DNA of 64,000 nucleotides, taken from Streptomyces anulatus (GTDB lineage Bacteria > Actinomycetota > Actinomycetes > Streptomycetales > Streptomycetaceae). The notes below the pieces were generated by a model. That model did no database searches. It saw only the letters and a list, made by a program, of their open reading frames with translations, and was not told the origin of the DNA. The stretch covers positions 124,001 through 188,000 of the forward strand of contig NZ_BMVK01000006.1 in NCBI RefSeq assembly GCF_014650675.1. Direction: 5' to 3'. Shown here one piece after another: positions 15,944 to 24,714 of this stretch. The position numbers and the translations under genes are program-made. Numbering within the stretch: the stretch's first letter is position 1; each line of letters opens with the position of its first letter.

Positions 15944-16051
15944 GGAGCCCCCTGTCCTCGACGCTCGTCACGCCCACTCGTTCATCTGTTCCCGCAGGCT
16001 ATCGGCTCGCGCTGACAATCCGCCGCAACCGAACCGTCGCGACCGACAAGA

Positions 16052-16086
16052 CGACGGGCCGACGGGGTGTCCCCGTCGGCCCGTCG
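16052..16086 (-). terminator. Terminator downstream of the YebC-family gene
   Basis: 16-bp perfect stem (16052-16067 with 16071-16086) with a TGT loop, 24 bp past the stop codon. Confidence 0.85.
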
Positions 16087-16109
16087 CACCGAGCTGTGCC
16101 GGCCGCGCC

Positions 16110-16862
16110 TCAGGCGTCGACCTTCTCCATGACCTCGTCGGACACGTCGAAGTTGGCGAAGACGTTCTGCACGTCGTCGCTGTCCTCCAGCGCGTCGATG
16201 AGCTTGAAGATCTTGCGGGCGCCCTCTTCCTCCAGCTCGACCTGCATGGTCGGGAGGAAGTTGGCCTCGGCGGAGTCGTAGTCGATGCCCGCCTCCTGGA
16301 GCGCGGTGCGCACCGCGACCATGTCGGTGGCCTCGCTGACCACCTCGAAGGTCTCGCCGAGGTCGTTGACCTCCTCGGCGCCCGCGTCGAGGACCGCGCC
16401 GAGGACGTCGTCCTCGGTCAGCTCGCCCTTGGGCACGATCACGACGCCCTTGCGGTTGAACAGGTACGAGACGGAGCCCGGGTCGGCCATGGAGCCGCCG
16501 TTCCGGGTCATCGCGACACGTACGTCGGACGCGGCACGGTTGCGGTTGTCGGTGAGGCACTCGATGAGCACCGCGACACCGTTGGGGCCGTAACCTTCGT
16601 ACATGATCGTCTCGTAGTCGGCGCCGCCCGCTTCGAGACCGCCGCCGCGCTTGACCGCGGAGTCGATGTTCTTGTTCGGGACGGAGCTCTTCTTCGCCTT
16701 CTGGATGGCGTCGACGAGCGTGGGGTTGCCGTCGGGGTCCACGCCGCCGGAGCGCGCCGCGACCTCGATGTTCTTGATCAGCTTCGCGAAGAGCTTGCCG
16801 CGCTTGGCGTCAATCACGGCCTTCTTGTGCTTCGTCGTAGCCCATTTAGAGTGGCCGGACAT
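16110..16862 (-). CDS. YebC/PmpR family protein (translation factor / DNA-binding regulator family)
   Basis: A 250-aa cytoplasmic YebC-family protein. The diagnostic start MSGHSKWATTKHKKAVIDAKRGKLF is intact, followed by the conserved EVAARSGGVDPDGNPTL and MYEGYGPNGVAVLIE segments. Family members have been described both as transcription regulators and as factors that relieve ribosome stalling; which applies here cannot be decided from sequence. The start ATG 16862 (behind GGAGAAGG) is preferred to an in-frame start at 16886. It follows pdxT by about 60 bp in the same direction; this position between pdxST and ruvCAB is conserved in actinobacteria. Confidence 0.95.
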   Translation of the reverse strand: MSGHSKWATTKHKKAVIDAKRGKLFAKLIKNIEVAARSGGVDPDGNPTLVDAIQKAKKSSVPNKNIDSAVKRGGGLEAGGADYETIMYEGYGPNGVAVLIECLTDNRNRAASDVRVAMTRNGGSMADPGSVSYLFNRKGVVIVPKGELTEDDVLGAVLDAGAEEVNDLGETFEVVSEATDMVAVRTALQEAGIDYDSAEANFLPTMQVELEEEGARKIFKLIDALEDSDDVQNVFANFDVSDEVMEKVDA

Positions 16863-16923
16863 CTGCCTTCTCCTTCGCGTCACCAAAATCGAGTCGAACC
16901 CGAGAGATCCTACCGGGGTCCGC

Positions 16924-17517
16924 TCAGTTCACTGCGCGCACCATGTCCACGAACAGAGCGTGTACGCGATGGTCGCCGGTCAGTTCGGGATGGAACGACG
17001 TGGCGAGGGCGTTTTTCTGCCGGACGGCCACGATATGCCCGCCGTGTTCGGCGATGACCTCGGTCTCGGCCCCGACGGACTCGACCCACGGCGCGCGGAT
17101 GAACACACCGTCCACCGGGCCGCCTTCGACGCCGCCGACCTCGACCGCGGCCTCGAACGACTCGTTCTGCCGGCCGAAGGCGTTGCGCCGCACGATCATG
17201 TCGATGCCGCCGACGGTCTCCTGGCCCGAGCGCGGGTCGAGGATCTTCTCGGCGAGCAGGATCATTCCGGCGCAGGTGCCGTAGACCGGCATCCCGGCCC
17301 CGACCCGCTCGCGGAGCGGGTCCATCATGCCGAAGAGCACGGCCAGTTTGGACATGGTGGTGGACTCGCCGCCCGGTATGACCAGGCCGTCGACCTCGGC
17401 GAGTTCCTCGGGGCGCCGGACCGGCCTGGCCAGGGCGTCCGCCGAGGCCAGGGCGATCAGGTGCTCCCGTACGTCGCCCTGGAGAGCCAGCACGCCGATC
17501 AGGGGGGTGTCGCTCAT
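16924..17517 (-). CDS. pdxT: Pyridoxal 5'-phosphate synthase glutaminase subunit PdxT
   Basis: Class I glutaminase-type subunit (197 aa) that supplies ammonia to PdxS for PLP synthesis. The catalytic triad is visible: C82 in GTCAGM, H176 and E178 in SFHPEL; the oxyanion region PGGESTT (48-54) is also present. It starts 6 bp after pdxS, so the two subunits are produced together. Normal length; nothing unusual. Confidence 0.97.
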   Translation of the reverse strand: MSDTPLIGVLALQGDVREHLIALASADALARPVRRPEELAEVDGLVIPGGESTTMSKLAVLFGMMDPLRERVGAGMPVYGTCAGMILLAEKILDPRSGQETVGGIDMIVRRNAFGRQNESFEAAVEVGGVEGGPVDGVFIRAPWVESVGAETEVIAEHGGHIVAVRQKNALATSFHPELTGDHRVHALFVDMVRAVN

Positions 17518-17523
17518 CAGTGG

Positions 17524-18444
17524 TTACCAGCCGCGGTTGGCGTAGCGCTCGGACTCGGGCAGGGTGTCGCAGTTGATGCCGACCATGGCCTCGCCCAGGT
17601 TGCGGGAGGCGTCCGCGATGACCTTCGGGTCGTCGTAGAAGGTGGTGGCCTTCACGATGGCGGCGGCGCGCTTGGCCGGGTCGCCGGACTTGAAGATGCC
17701 GGAGCCGACGAAGACGCCCTCGGCGCCGAGCTGGCGCATCAGCGCGGCGTCGGCCGGGGTGGCGACGCCACCTGCGGAGAACAGCACGACGGGCAGCTTG
17801 CCGAGCTCCGCGACCTCCTTGACCAGCTCGTAGGGGGCGCGGAGGTCCTTCGCGGCGGCGTACAGCTCGTTGTTGTCGAAGCCGCGCAGCCGGGCGATCT
17901 CGTTCTTGATCTGACGCAGGTGGCGGACGGCCTCGACGACGTTGCCGGTGCCGGCCTCGCCCTTCGAGCGGATCATGGCCGCGCCCTCGGCGATGCGGCG
18001 CAGGGCCTCGCCCAGGTTGGTGGCGCCGCAGACGAAGGGGGTGGTGAAGGCGAACTTGTCGCTGTGGTTGACCTCGTCGGCCGGGGTGAGGACCTCGGAC
18101 TCGTCGATGTAGTCGACGCCGAGGGACTGGAGCACCTGGGCCTCGACGAAGTGGCCGATGCGGGACTTGGCCATGACGGGGATGGAGACGGCCCCGATGA
18201 TCTCCTCGATCATGTTGGGGTCGGACATCCGGGCCACGCCGCCGTCCTTGCGGATGTCGGCCGGGACCCGCTCCAGGGCCATGACGGCCACGGCGCCCGC
18301 GTCCTCGGCGATCTTCGCCTGTTCGGCGTCGACGACGTCCATGATCACGCCGCCCTTGAGCTGCTCGGCCATGCCGCGCTTGACGCGGGCAGTGCCGGTG
18401 GCGGGGTACTCGGCGGACTGCGGGGTGCTGGGAAGCGTGGACAC
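17524..18444 (-). CDS. pdxS: Pyridoxal 5'-phosphate synthase lyase subunit PdxS
   Basis: A 306-aa (beta/alpha)8-barrel that condenses ribose 5-phosphate, glyceraldehyde 3-phosphate and ammonia into PLP. The two Schiff-base lysines can be placed: K93 in VMAKSRIGHFVEAQ and K161 in MIRSKGEAGTGN. The first ~20 residues (PSTPQSAEYPATGTARVKRG) precede the usual GMAEQLKGGVIMDV start of the family core. The pdxST pair indicates de novo DXP-independent PLP synthesis. A palindromic terminator from the upstream gene lies just before its promoter region. Confidence 0.98.
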   Translation of the reverse strand: MSTLPSTPQSAEYPATGTARVKRGMAEQLKGGVIMDVVDAEQAKIAEDAGAVAVMALERVPADIRKDGGVARMSDPNMIEEIIGAVSIPVMAKSRIGHFVEAQVLQSLGVDYIDESEVLTPADEVNHSDKFAFTTPFVCGATNLGEALRRIAEGAAMIRSKGEAGTGNVVEAVRHLRQIKNEIARLRGFDNNELYAAAKDLRAPYELVKEVAELGKLPVVLFSAGGVATPADAALMRQLGAEGVFVGSGIFKSGDPAKRAAAIVKATTFYDDPKVIADASRNLGEAMVGINCDTLPESERYANRGW

Positions 18445-18554
18445 GGGACCTCACTCGGTGAAAGACGCTGGATACTGCAACGCCGAGCATACGCCCCGGG
18501 ACCAGTCCACAGCAAGGGCCAATGGACAGGCCGTGGATCGTTTTGGCCCTGCCC

Positions 18555-18580
18555 CGATCCCCGGACCGGTCCGGGGATCG
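18555..18580 (-). terminator. Perfect 26-bp palindrome (terminator of the LemA-like gene)
   Basis: Fully self-complementary CGATCCCC...GGGGATCG, 8 bp past the stop of the upstream gene. Confidence 0.75.
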
Positions 18581-18587
18581 GAGGCTT

Positions 18588-19136
18588 TCAGGTGCCGGGG
18601 CGGTCCGCGAGGGCCACCGGCGGGGCGTCGTCCATCTCGAAGGCGAGCGGGAACGGCGCGTGCCCGGCGAGCCGGAAGAGCCGGACGGTACGGTGCCGGC
18701 GCAGGGCTCGGGCGGCGCGCACGGAGTCGTTGTGGAAGCGCCGGGCCATGGGGACGCGGCGTACGGCGGCGGCCAGTTCGGTGGCCGCGTCCTCGCCGCC
18801 GGGGATCTCCTTCACCGCGTCGACCTGGGCCGGTTCGCCGAAGACGGCGCGCAGGGCGGTGCTCAGTTCGCTCTCGGCGACCTCGCGGTGGTCCTCCTCG
18901 GCCTGGCGGGCGGCGTGCGCGGCCTCGTACAGGACGATCGAGGCGGCCGGGTCCAGGACGCCGGAGGTGGCCAGCTCCTGGGTGACCGAGGCGCGGCGCA
19001 GCAGTTGGGCGTCGAGGGCGGCGCGGGCGGCGTCGATCCGGGAGTGCAGGCGGTCGAGCCGGCCGGCGGTCCAGCTGAGGTACACGCCGACCGCGATGAG
19101 GGCGACGACGATCCAGACGATGAGGGTTACGGTCAC
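18588..19136 (-). CDS. LemA-like membrane-anchored protein
   Basis: A 182-aa protein with one N-terminal hydrophobic span (about 3-22) and an otherwise helical, charged cytoplasmic or extracytoplasmic domain. It resembles the LemA family in three places: RLDRLHSRIDAARAALDAQL after the anchor, the ARRFHNDSVRAAR segment near residue 130 (LemA has RxxYNDxVRxYN), and a final segment with FPLAFEMDD. I rate LemA homology as likely but distant, since several positions of the signature differ. Function in bacteria is poorly defined. It lies between pimA and pdxS, on the same strand, and is followed by a palindromic terminator. Confidence 0.7.
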   Translation of the reverse strand: MTVTLIVWIVVALIAVGVYLSWTAGRLDRLHSRIDAARAALDAQLLRRASVTQELATSGVLDPAASIVLYEAAHAARQAEEDHREVAESELSTALRAVFGEPAQVDAVKEIPGGEDAATELAAAVRRVPMARRFHNDSVRAARALRRHRTVRLFRLAGHAPFPLAFEMDDAPPVALADRPGT

Positions 19137-19201
19137 GGGCCCACACGCTACCGTCGCCGAAGGCCCCGGCCCGCCCCCGCGTCAGGTGCGGGCCCCGGGG
19201 C

Positions 19202-20362
19202 TCAGTCCCGTGCGAGTCCGAACCGGGCCCGCAGCCCGGAGCGTTCGTCCGCCGCGACCGACGCGGCCCCGTCGGTCACCGTCTCGTACACCGCGAGGAT
19301 GTCGGCCCCCACCGTCGCCCAGTCGAAGCGCCGTACGTGGGCCTCGCCGCGTTCGCGCAGTCCGGCCCGGCGCTCCGGGTCGCCCAGCAGCCGGATCGCG
19401 GCGGCGGCGAGCGCGTCGGCGTCCTCGTTGGCGAACAGGTCGCCCGCCGCGCCCTGGTCCAGCACCTGCGCGAAGGCGTCCAGGTCGCTCGCCAGCACCG
19501 GCGCACCGGCCGACAGCGCCTCGACCAGGATGATGCCGAAGCTCTCCCCGCCGGTGTTCGGGGCCACGTACACATCGACGCTGCGCAGCAGCCGGGCCTT
19601 GTCCTCGTCGCTGACCATGCCGAGGAACTCGACGCGCTCGCGCAGTTCCTTCGGCAGGGTCTCCACGGCCTCCTCCTCGTCGCCGCGCCCGGCGACCAGC
19701 AGCCGGGCCCCGGGCCGGGCGGCGAGGATCGCGGGCAGCGCCTTCATCAGGACGGGCAGGCCCTTGCGGGGTTCGTCGATGCGGCCGATGAAACCGAGCG
19801 TCTGGCCCTGCCATTCGGCCTTCGGCTCGGCCTTGGCGAAGAAGCCGACGTCCACGCCGTTGGGGATGACGACGGCGTCGCCGCCGAGGTGCTCGACCAG
19901 GGTGCGCCGGGCGTACTCGCTGACGGCGATCCGCGCGCTGATCTTCTCCAGCGCGGGCTGGAGGATCGGGTACGCGGCGATCATCGCCCGGGAGCGCGGG
20001 TTGGAGGTGTGGAAGGTGGCCACGATCGGCCCCTGCGCCGCCCAGCAGGCCAGCAGGCCCAGCGACGGGGAGGTCGGTTCGTGGATGTGGATGACGTCGA
20101 ACGTGCCGTCGTGGAGCCAGCGCCGTACCCGGGCCGCCGACAGGAAGCCGAAGTTCAGCCGGGCGACGGAGCCGTTGTACGGGACGGGGACGGCCCGGCC
20201 CGCCGAGACGACGTACGGCGGCAGCGGCGTCTCGTCGTCGGCGGGGGCCAGGACGGAGACCTCGTGGCCGAGCCGGATCAGGTGCTCGGCCAGGTCCCGG
20301 ATGTGGAACTGCACGCCACCCGGTACGTCCCAGGAGTACGGGCAGACGATGCCGATCTTCAC
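19202..20362 (-). CDS. pimA: Phosphatidylinositol alpha-mannosyltransferase (GT4)
   Basis: A 386-aa GT4 glycosyltransferase transferring mannose from GDP-mannose to phosphatidylinositol at the inner membrane face. The N-terminal KIGIVCPYSWDVPGGVQFHI contains the glycine-rich acceptor loop; IHEPTSPSL and TFHTSNPRS are typical of PimA; the C-terminal nucleotide-sugar domain has GRIDEPRKGL and the EX7E motif in NTGGESFGIILVEAL. The GTG start overlaps the acyltransferase stop by 4 bp (GTGA). With pgsA and the acyltransferase it forms a phosphatidylinositol mannoside operon conserved in actinobacteria, which makes the PimA assignment stronger than sequence alone. Confidence 0.92.
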   Translation of the reverse strand: MKIGIVCPYSWDVPGGVQFHIRDLAEHLIRLGHEVSVLAPADDETPLPPYVVSAGRAVPVPYNGSVARLNFGFLSAARVRRWLHDGTFDVIHIHEPTSPSLGLLACWAAQGPIVATFHTSNPRSRAMIAAYPILQPALEKISARIAVSEYARRTLVEHLGGDAVVIPNGVDVGFFAKAEPKAEWQGQTLGFIGRIDEPRKGLPVLMKALPAILAARPGARLLVAGRGDEEEAVETLPKELRERVEFLGMVSDEDKARLLRSVDVYVAPNTGGESFGIILVEALSAGAPVLASDLDAFAQVLDQGAAGDLFANEDADALAAAAIRLLGDPERRAGLRERGEAHVRRFDWATVGADILAVYETVTDGAASVAADERSGLRARFGLARD

Positions 20363-21282
20363 GTGGGTTCCCCCCGGGGGTCCAGGTCGTCCAGCCAGAG
20401 CCGCTGGAGCATGTGCCAGTCCTCCGGGTGCTCGGCGATACCGCCGGCGAAGGCGTCGGCCAGGGCCTGGGTCATGGCGGAGGTCCTCTCGGCGCGGGTG
20501 CCCTCCTGCGGCATCTCGACCGCCGGGTGGATACGCCCGCGCATCACCGACGTGCCGTCGTACCAGAGGGTCACCGGCATCAGCAGCGCGCCCGTCTGCT
20601 GGGCGAGCAGCGCCGGGCCCGCGGGCATCCGGGCGGTGGCGCCGAAGAACGACACCTCGACGCCGGACGCCGACAGGTCCCGGTCCGCGACCAGGCAGAT
20701 CAGGCCGCCCGCGCGCAGCCGGCGGGCCAGGGTCCCGAAGGCGGCCCCGCCGCTGTGCGGCAGGACCTCCATGCCCAGGCCCTCGCGGTAGGCGACGAAC
20801 CGGTCATACAGCGTCGCGGGCTCCAGGCGTTCGGCGACGGTGGTGAAGGGAACCTTCAGATCGGTGGTGACCCAGGCTCCCGCGAGGTCCCAGTTGGCCA
20901 GGTGCGGCAGGGCGATGATCACGCCGTTCCCGGCGTCCAAGCCCTCGGTCAGGTGGTGGACGTCGGCGATGTCGATGCCGGCCTTGATGCGCTCGGGGCT
21001 CCAGGCCGGCAGCCGGAACGACTCCATCCAGTAGCGCATGTAGGAGCGCATCCCGGCCCGCGACAGCTCCGCCAGTCGCTCCGGGGAGGCGTCGGGGACG
21101 ACCCGGGCCAGGTTCGACTCCAGGCGCAGCACGCTCTTGCCGCGCCGCTTCCACACCTGGTCGGCGATGGTGCGGAAGAGGCGGGCGGCGGTGGGCTCGG
21201 GCAGCCTCTTGACGGCGCCCCAGCCCAGTCCGTACAGCCCGTCGGTGAGCCGGCCCTTCAGGTCGGACGTACCGGCGCTCAT
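20359..21282 (-). CDS. Phosphatidylinositol mannoside acyltransferase (LpxL/HtrB-like)
   Basis: A 307-aa membrane-associated acyltransferase of the LpxL/HtrB fold, like mycobacterial PatA, which acylates the mannose of PIM. The catalytic HX4D-like segment is ALPHLANWDLAG (about 125-136), followed by a conserved ADRDLSASGVEVSFFG region (about 205-220). The start ATG 21282 overlaps the pgsA stop (ATGA), and the stop overlaps the pimA GTG, so three lipid genes are translationally chained. Substrate assignment rests on this operon context. Confidence 0.9.
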   Translation of the reverse strand: MSAGTSDLKGRLTDGLYGLGWGAVKRLPEPTAARLFRTIADQVWKRRGKSVLRLESNLARVVPDASPERLAELSRAGMRSYMRYWMESFRLPAWSPERIKAGIDIADVHHLTEGLDAGNGVIIALPHLANWDLAGAWVTTDLKVPFTTVAERLEPATLYDRFVAYREGLGMEVLPHSGGAAFGTLARRLRAGGLICLVADRDLSASGVEVSFFGATARMPAGPALLAQQTGALLMPVTLWYDGTSVMRGRIHPAVEMPQEGTRAERTSAMTQALADAFAGGIAEHPEDWHMLQRLWLDDLDPRGEPT

Positions 21283-21989
21283 CGGTCGCCCTCGCTCCCC
21301 CGGCCGGCGGGACCGGCGGCGGACGGGCCGGCGGCGGGCTGCCCCGCGGCGGCCTCCGCGGCGTCCGCCTCGGCGGATTCGCGGCGTACGGTCACCACGC
21401 GCTGGATCAGCGTCACGAGGCTGCCCGCGGCGACGATCCACAGCGCGATCGGCAGCAGGATGTCGATACCGGGGACGCCGAACGTGTGCAGTCCGGCGAG
21501 GCCCGCGGCGACCAGCGAGATCACCAGGCGCTCGGCCCGCTCCACGAGGCCGTTGACCGCGACCGGCAGGCCGATCGACTCGCCGCGCGCCTTGGTGTAC
21601 GAGACCACCTGGCCGCTGGCCAGGCAGAAGATCGCGACGGCGCACAGGATGTTGTCGTCGCCGCTGCCCGCGTACCAGAGGGCGAATCCGGCGAAGATCG
21701 CCCCGTCGGCGACCCGGTCCAGCGTCGAGTCGAGGAACGCGCCCCACCGGCTGGAGATCCCGGCCTGCCGGGCCATGTTGCCGTCGACGAGGTCGGAGAA
21801 GACGAAGATCGTGATGACGATCGTGCCCCAGAAGAACTCCCCCATGGGGAAAAAGACCAGCGCACCTGCCATCACTCCGGCCGTGCCGACGAGAGTGACC
21901 GCGTCGGGGCTGACCCCGAGGCGGAGCAGCAGAGCGGCGAACGGTGTGAGGACACGCGTGAAGAATGCACGCGCGTACTTGTTCAGCAT
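21279..21989 (-). CDS. pgsA: CDP-alcohol phosphatidyltransferase (phosphatidylinositol phosphate synthase type)
   Basis: A 236-aa polytopic enzyme joining CDP-diacylglycerol and an inositol phosphate. The CDP-OH-P motif DG-x2-AR-x8-G-x3-D-x3-D is intact in DLVDGNMARQAG then WGAFLDSTLD (about 65-92), and five or six membrane spans follow. The last ~30 residues are a Pro/Ala/Gly-rich tail. ATG 21989 is chosen because MLNKYARAFF is the typical family start and GGGAAGG precedes it. Named pgsA by actinobacterial convention; actual substrate (inositol phosphate versus glycerol phosphate) is inferred from its PIM operon. Confidence 0.9.
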   Translation of the reverse strand: MLNKYARAFFTRVLTPFAALLLRLGVSPDAVTLVGTAGVMAGALVFFPMGEFFWGTIVITIFVFSDLVDGNMARQAGISSRWGAFLDSTLDRVADGAIFAGFALWYAGSGDDNILCAVAIFCLASGQVVSYTKARGESIGLPVAVNGLVERAERLVISLVAAGLAGLHTFGVPGIDILLPIALWIVAAGSLVTLIQRVVTVRRESAEADAAEAAAGQPAAGPSAAGPAGRGSEGDR

Positions 21990-22336
21990 GGCCTTCCCGA
22001 GGGTTCGGTTCGCCGAGCGGCCCCTTCGGCCACCGGCTGGCCCATCGTAGTCACCGCCGGTGCCTTCCACCGGACGGGCACCCGCCGCCGGGTGTCACGC
22101 GCTCTCCCCGCCCGGCCCGGACCGCGCCCCCGTGCGCGACGCGGGGGCCCGGACGGTGCGCGGCGTGCGGACCGTGCCGTGCGCGACGTATGGACGAGGC
22201 CCCGTCACGGTGCCAAGCTCGAAGGACCGCGGGCGTCGCCGAAGCCGCCGCGGCGGCCTCCCGTGCCCGTGACCACCGCTGCTCCGCGCGCGGTCGCCCT
22301 CCCCGGCACCGCGCCATCGACCGGGAGGCACGCACC
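21990..22336. other. Divergent intergenic region between pgsA and the EF-G2 gene
   Basis: About 350 bp without a supported gene; must hold promoters for the leftward lipid operon and for EF-G2. I see no riboswitch-like fold or clear operator. Confidence 0.4.
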
Positions 22337-24562
22337 ATGGGCGACAAGGCACACGCACACCCCGGAGCCGCCGGAGGAGTACCGGCGGCCGGCCACCCCT
22401 CCGCCGTACGGAACGTGGTGCTGGTCGGCCCCAGCGGATCGGGCAAGACCACGCTGGTCGAGGCCCTGGCCCTGACGGCGGGAGCCGTGAACCGGGCCGG
22501 GCGGGTCGAGGACGGGGCGACCGTCTCCGACTACGACGAGATCGAGCAGCGCCGACGGCGTTCCGTACAGCTCTCGCTGGTCCCGGTGGCCTGGGACGGC
22601 TGCAAGATCAATCTGCTGGACACCCCCGGCTACGCGGACTTCGTCGGGGAGCTGCGGGCCGGTCTGCGCGCGGCGGACGCGGCCCTGTTCGTCGTCTCGG
22701 CGGCCCAGGACGCGGCGTCCGTGGCCGCGACCACCCGGGCCGCCTGGGAGGAGTGCGCGCTGGCCGGCACACCCCGTGCGATCGTCGTGACGCACCTGGA
22801 CACCGCCCGCACCTCCTTCGACGACATGACCCGGATCTGCGCCGAGGCCTTCGGGGGCGAGGACCCCGACGCCGTCCTGCCGCTGTACCTGCCCGTGCTG
22901 GGGCCCGAGGGCGCCGACGGACACGCCCCGCTGACCGGCCTCACCGGGCTGCTGAGCCGGCGGATCCTCGACTACTCCTCGGGGGAACGCGCCGAGCGCC
23001 CCCCGGCGCCCGACCAGGAGGAGCCCCTGCGGGCGGCCCGGGACCGGCTGATCGAGGGGATCATCGCCGAGAGCGAGGACGAGTCCCTGATGGACCGCTA
23101 TCTCGACGGCGAGGACATCGACGTCGCGACGCTGATCGCCGACCTCGAACGGGCCGTCGCCCGGGGCTCCTTCCACCCCGTCCTCACCGCGGCGCCCGCG
23201 GCCGAGGGCGCCCGCCAGGGCATCGGAACCGTCGAACTGCTGGAGCTGATCACCCGCGGCTTCCCGACCCCGCTGGAGCGCACCCCGCCCGCCGTCACCA
23301 CCCCGTCGGGCGCCCCGCGGCCCGCCCCGGTCTGCGATCCCGGGGGCCCGCTGGTCGCCGAGGTCGTCAAGACGGCCTCCGACCCGTACGTGGGCCGGGT
23401 CTCGCTGGTCCGTGTCTTCTCCGGCACCCTGCGCCCCGACGACTCCGTACATCTCTGCGGCCACGGTCTGGACGCGACGGGACACGCGCCGCGCCCCTGT
23501 CACGAGGCGGAGATCCGGGTCGGGGCGCTCACCTCACCGTTCGGCCGCCGGCAGCACGCCCTGGACCGGTGCGTCGCGGGCGATCTGGCGTGCGTGGCCC
23601 GGCTCGGCGAGGCGGAGACCGGCGACACGCTCTCCCCGGCCGGCGACCCCGTCCTCATCGAGCCCTGGTCGACGCCCGACCCGCTGCTCCCGCTGGCCGT
23701 ACGGGCGCACGGCAAGGCGGACGAGGACAAACTGTCGCAGGGCCTGGCCCGGCTGGTCGCCGAGGACCCCACGCTGCGCCTCGAACAGAACCCGGACACC
23801 GGTCAGGTCGTCCTGTGGTGCCTGGGCGAGGCCCATCAGGAGGTGGCCCTGGAGCGGCTGCGCAGCCGCTACGGCGTCCAGGTCGACGCGGAACCGCACC
23901 GGGTGCCGTTGCGCGAGACGTTCGCCGGACCGGCCGCCGGACGCGGACGGCACGTCAAACAGTCCGGCGGGCACGGCCAGTTCGCGATCTGCGAGATCGA
24001 GGTGGAGCCGCTGCCGCCGGGCTCGGGCATCGAGTTCGTCGACAAGGTCGTCGGGGGTTCGGTGCCGCGTCAGTTCATTCCCTCGGTGGAGAAGGGCGTG
24101 CGGGCCCAGGCCGCCCGGGGGCTGGCCGCCGGGCACCCCCTGGTCGACGTGCGCGTCACGCTGCTGGACGGCAAGGCGCACTCGGTGGACTCCTCGGACG
24201 CCGCCTTCCAGACCGCCGGCGCGCTCGCGCTGCGCGAGGCCGCCTCCGACGCCCGCATCCAGCTCCTGGAACCGGTGTGCGAGGTGAGCGTCCTGGTCCC
24301 CGACGACTACGTGGGCCCGGTGATGAGCGATCTCTCGGGGCGGCGGGGCCGCGTGGTGGGCACCGAGCAGAGTCCGGGCGGGCGCACCCTCGTACGGGCC
24401 GAGGTGCCGGAGATCGAGGTCGGCCGGTACGCGGTGGACCTGCGCTCCCTGTCGCACGGCACCGGCCGCTTCGACCGCGCGTACGCCCGGCACGAGGCGA
24501 TGCCGCCGCAGGTGGCCGACCGGGTCCGCGCGGAGCGGGCGGACGGGTCCCCCGGCGCGTGA
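22337..24562 (+). CDS. Elongation factor G-like GTPase (EF-G2)
   Basis: A 741-aa translational GTPase paralogue of EF-G. G1 is GPSGSGKT (31-38), G3 is DTPGY (95-99), and the G4 position, NKxD in true EF-G, reads THLD (152-155), a hallmark of the actinobacterial EF-G2 group. EF-G domains II-V follow (for example YVGRVSLVRVFSGTL in domain II, GGHGQFAICEIEVEPL in domain IV). It carries a His/Ala/Gly-rich leader (about 1-20). The ATG 22337 has GGGAGG upstream. EF-G2 is not the essential translocase; a precise role is unresolved, and tetracycline-protection-like activity should not be assumed. Opposite in strand to the flanking lipid and HIT genes. Confidence 0.9.
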   Translation: MGDKAHAHPGAAGGVPAAGHPSAVRNVVLVGPSGSGKTTLVEALALTAGAVNRAGRVEDGATVSDYDEIEQRRRRSVQLSLVPVAWDGCKINLLDTPGYADFVGELRAGLRAADAALFVVSAAQDAASVAATTRAAWEECALAGTPRAIVVTHLDTARTSFDDMTRICAEAFGGEDPDAVLPLYLPVLGPEGADGHAPLTGLTGLLSRRILDYSSGERAERPPAPDQEEPLRAARDRLIEGIIAESEDESLMDRYLDGEDIDVATLIADLERAVARGSFHPVLTAAPAAEGARQGIGTVELLELITRGFPTPLERTPPAVTTPSGAPRPAPVCDPGGPLVAEVVKTASDPYVGRVSLVRVFSGTLRPDDSVHLCGHGLDATGHAPRPCHEAEIRVGALTSPFGRRQHALDRCVAGDLACVARLGEAETGDTLSPAGDPVLIEPWSTPDPLLPLAVRAHGKADEDKLSQGLARLVAEDPTLRLEQNPDTGQVVLWCLGEAHQEVALERLRSRYGVQVDAEPHRVPLRETFAGPAAGRGRHVKQSGGHGQFAICEIEVEPLPPGSGIEFVDKVVGGSVPRQFIPSVEKGVRAQAARGLAAGHPLVDVRVTLLDGKAHSVDSSDAAFQTAGALALREAASDARIQLLEPVCEVSVLVPDDYVGPVMSDLSGRRGRVVGTEQSPGGRTLVRAEVPEIEVGRYAVDLRSLSHGTGRFDRAYARHEAMPPQVADRVRAERADGSPGA

Positions 24563-24714
24563 CCGGCGCACTGTCGCACACACCGTTCGATGCACGCGGG
24601 TGACGGGTGGTGGTGTGATCCGGACGATACGCTGTGGTCGCAGCTCAGAAGGTATGCCGCGTACGGTAGTTGGGCACACCGCAGGAGCAGACGTGCGGCG
24701 AGTGGGGGCGACAG

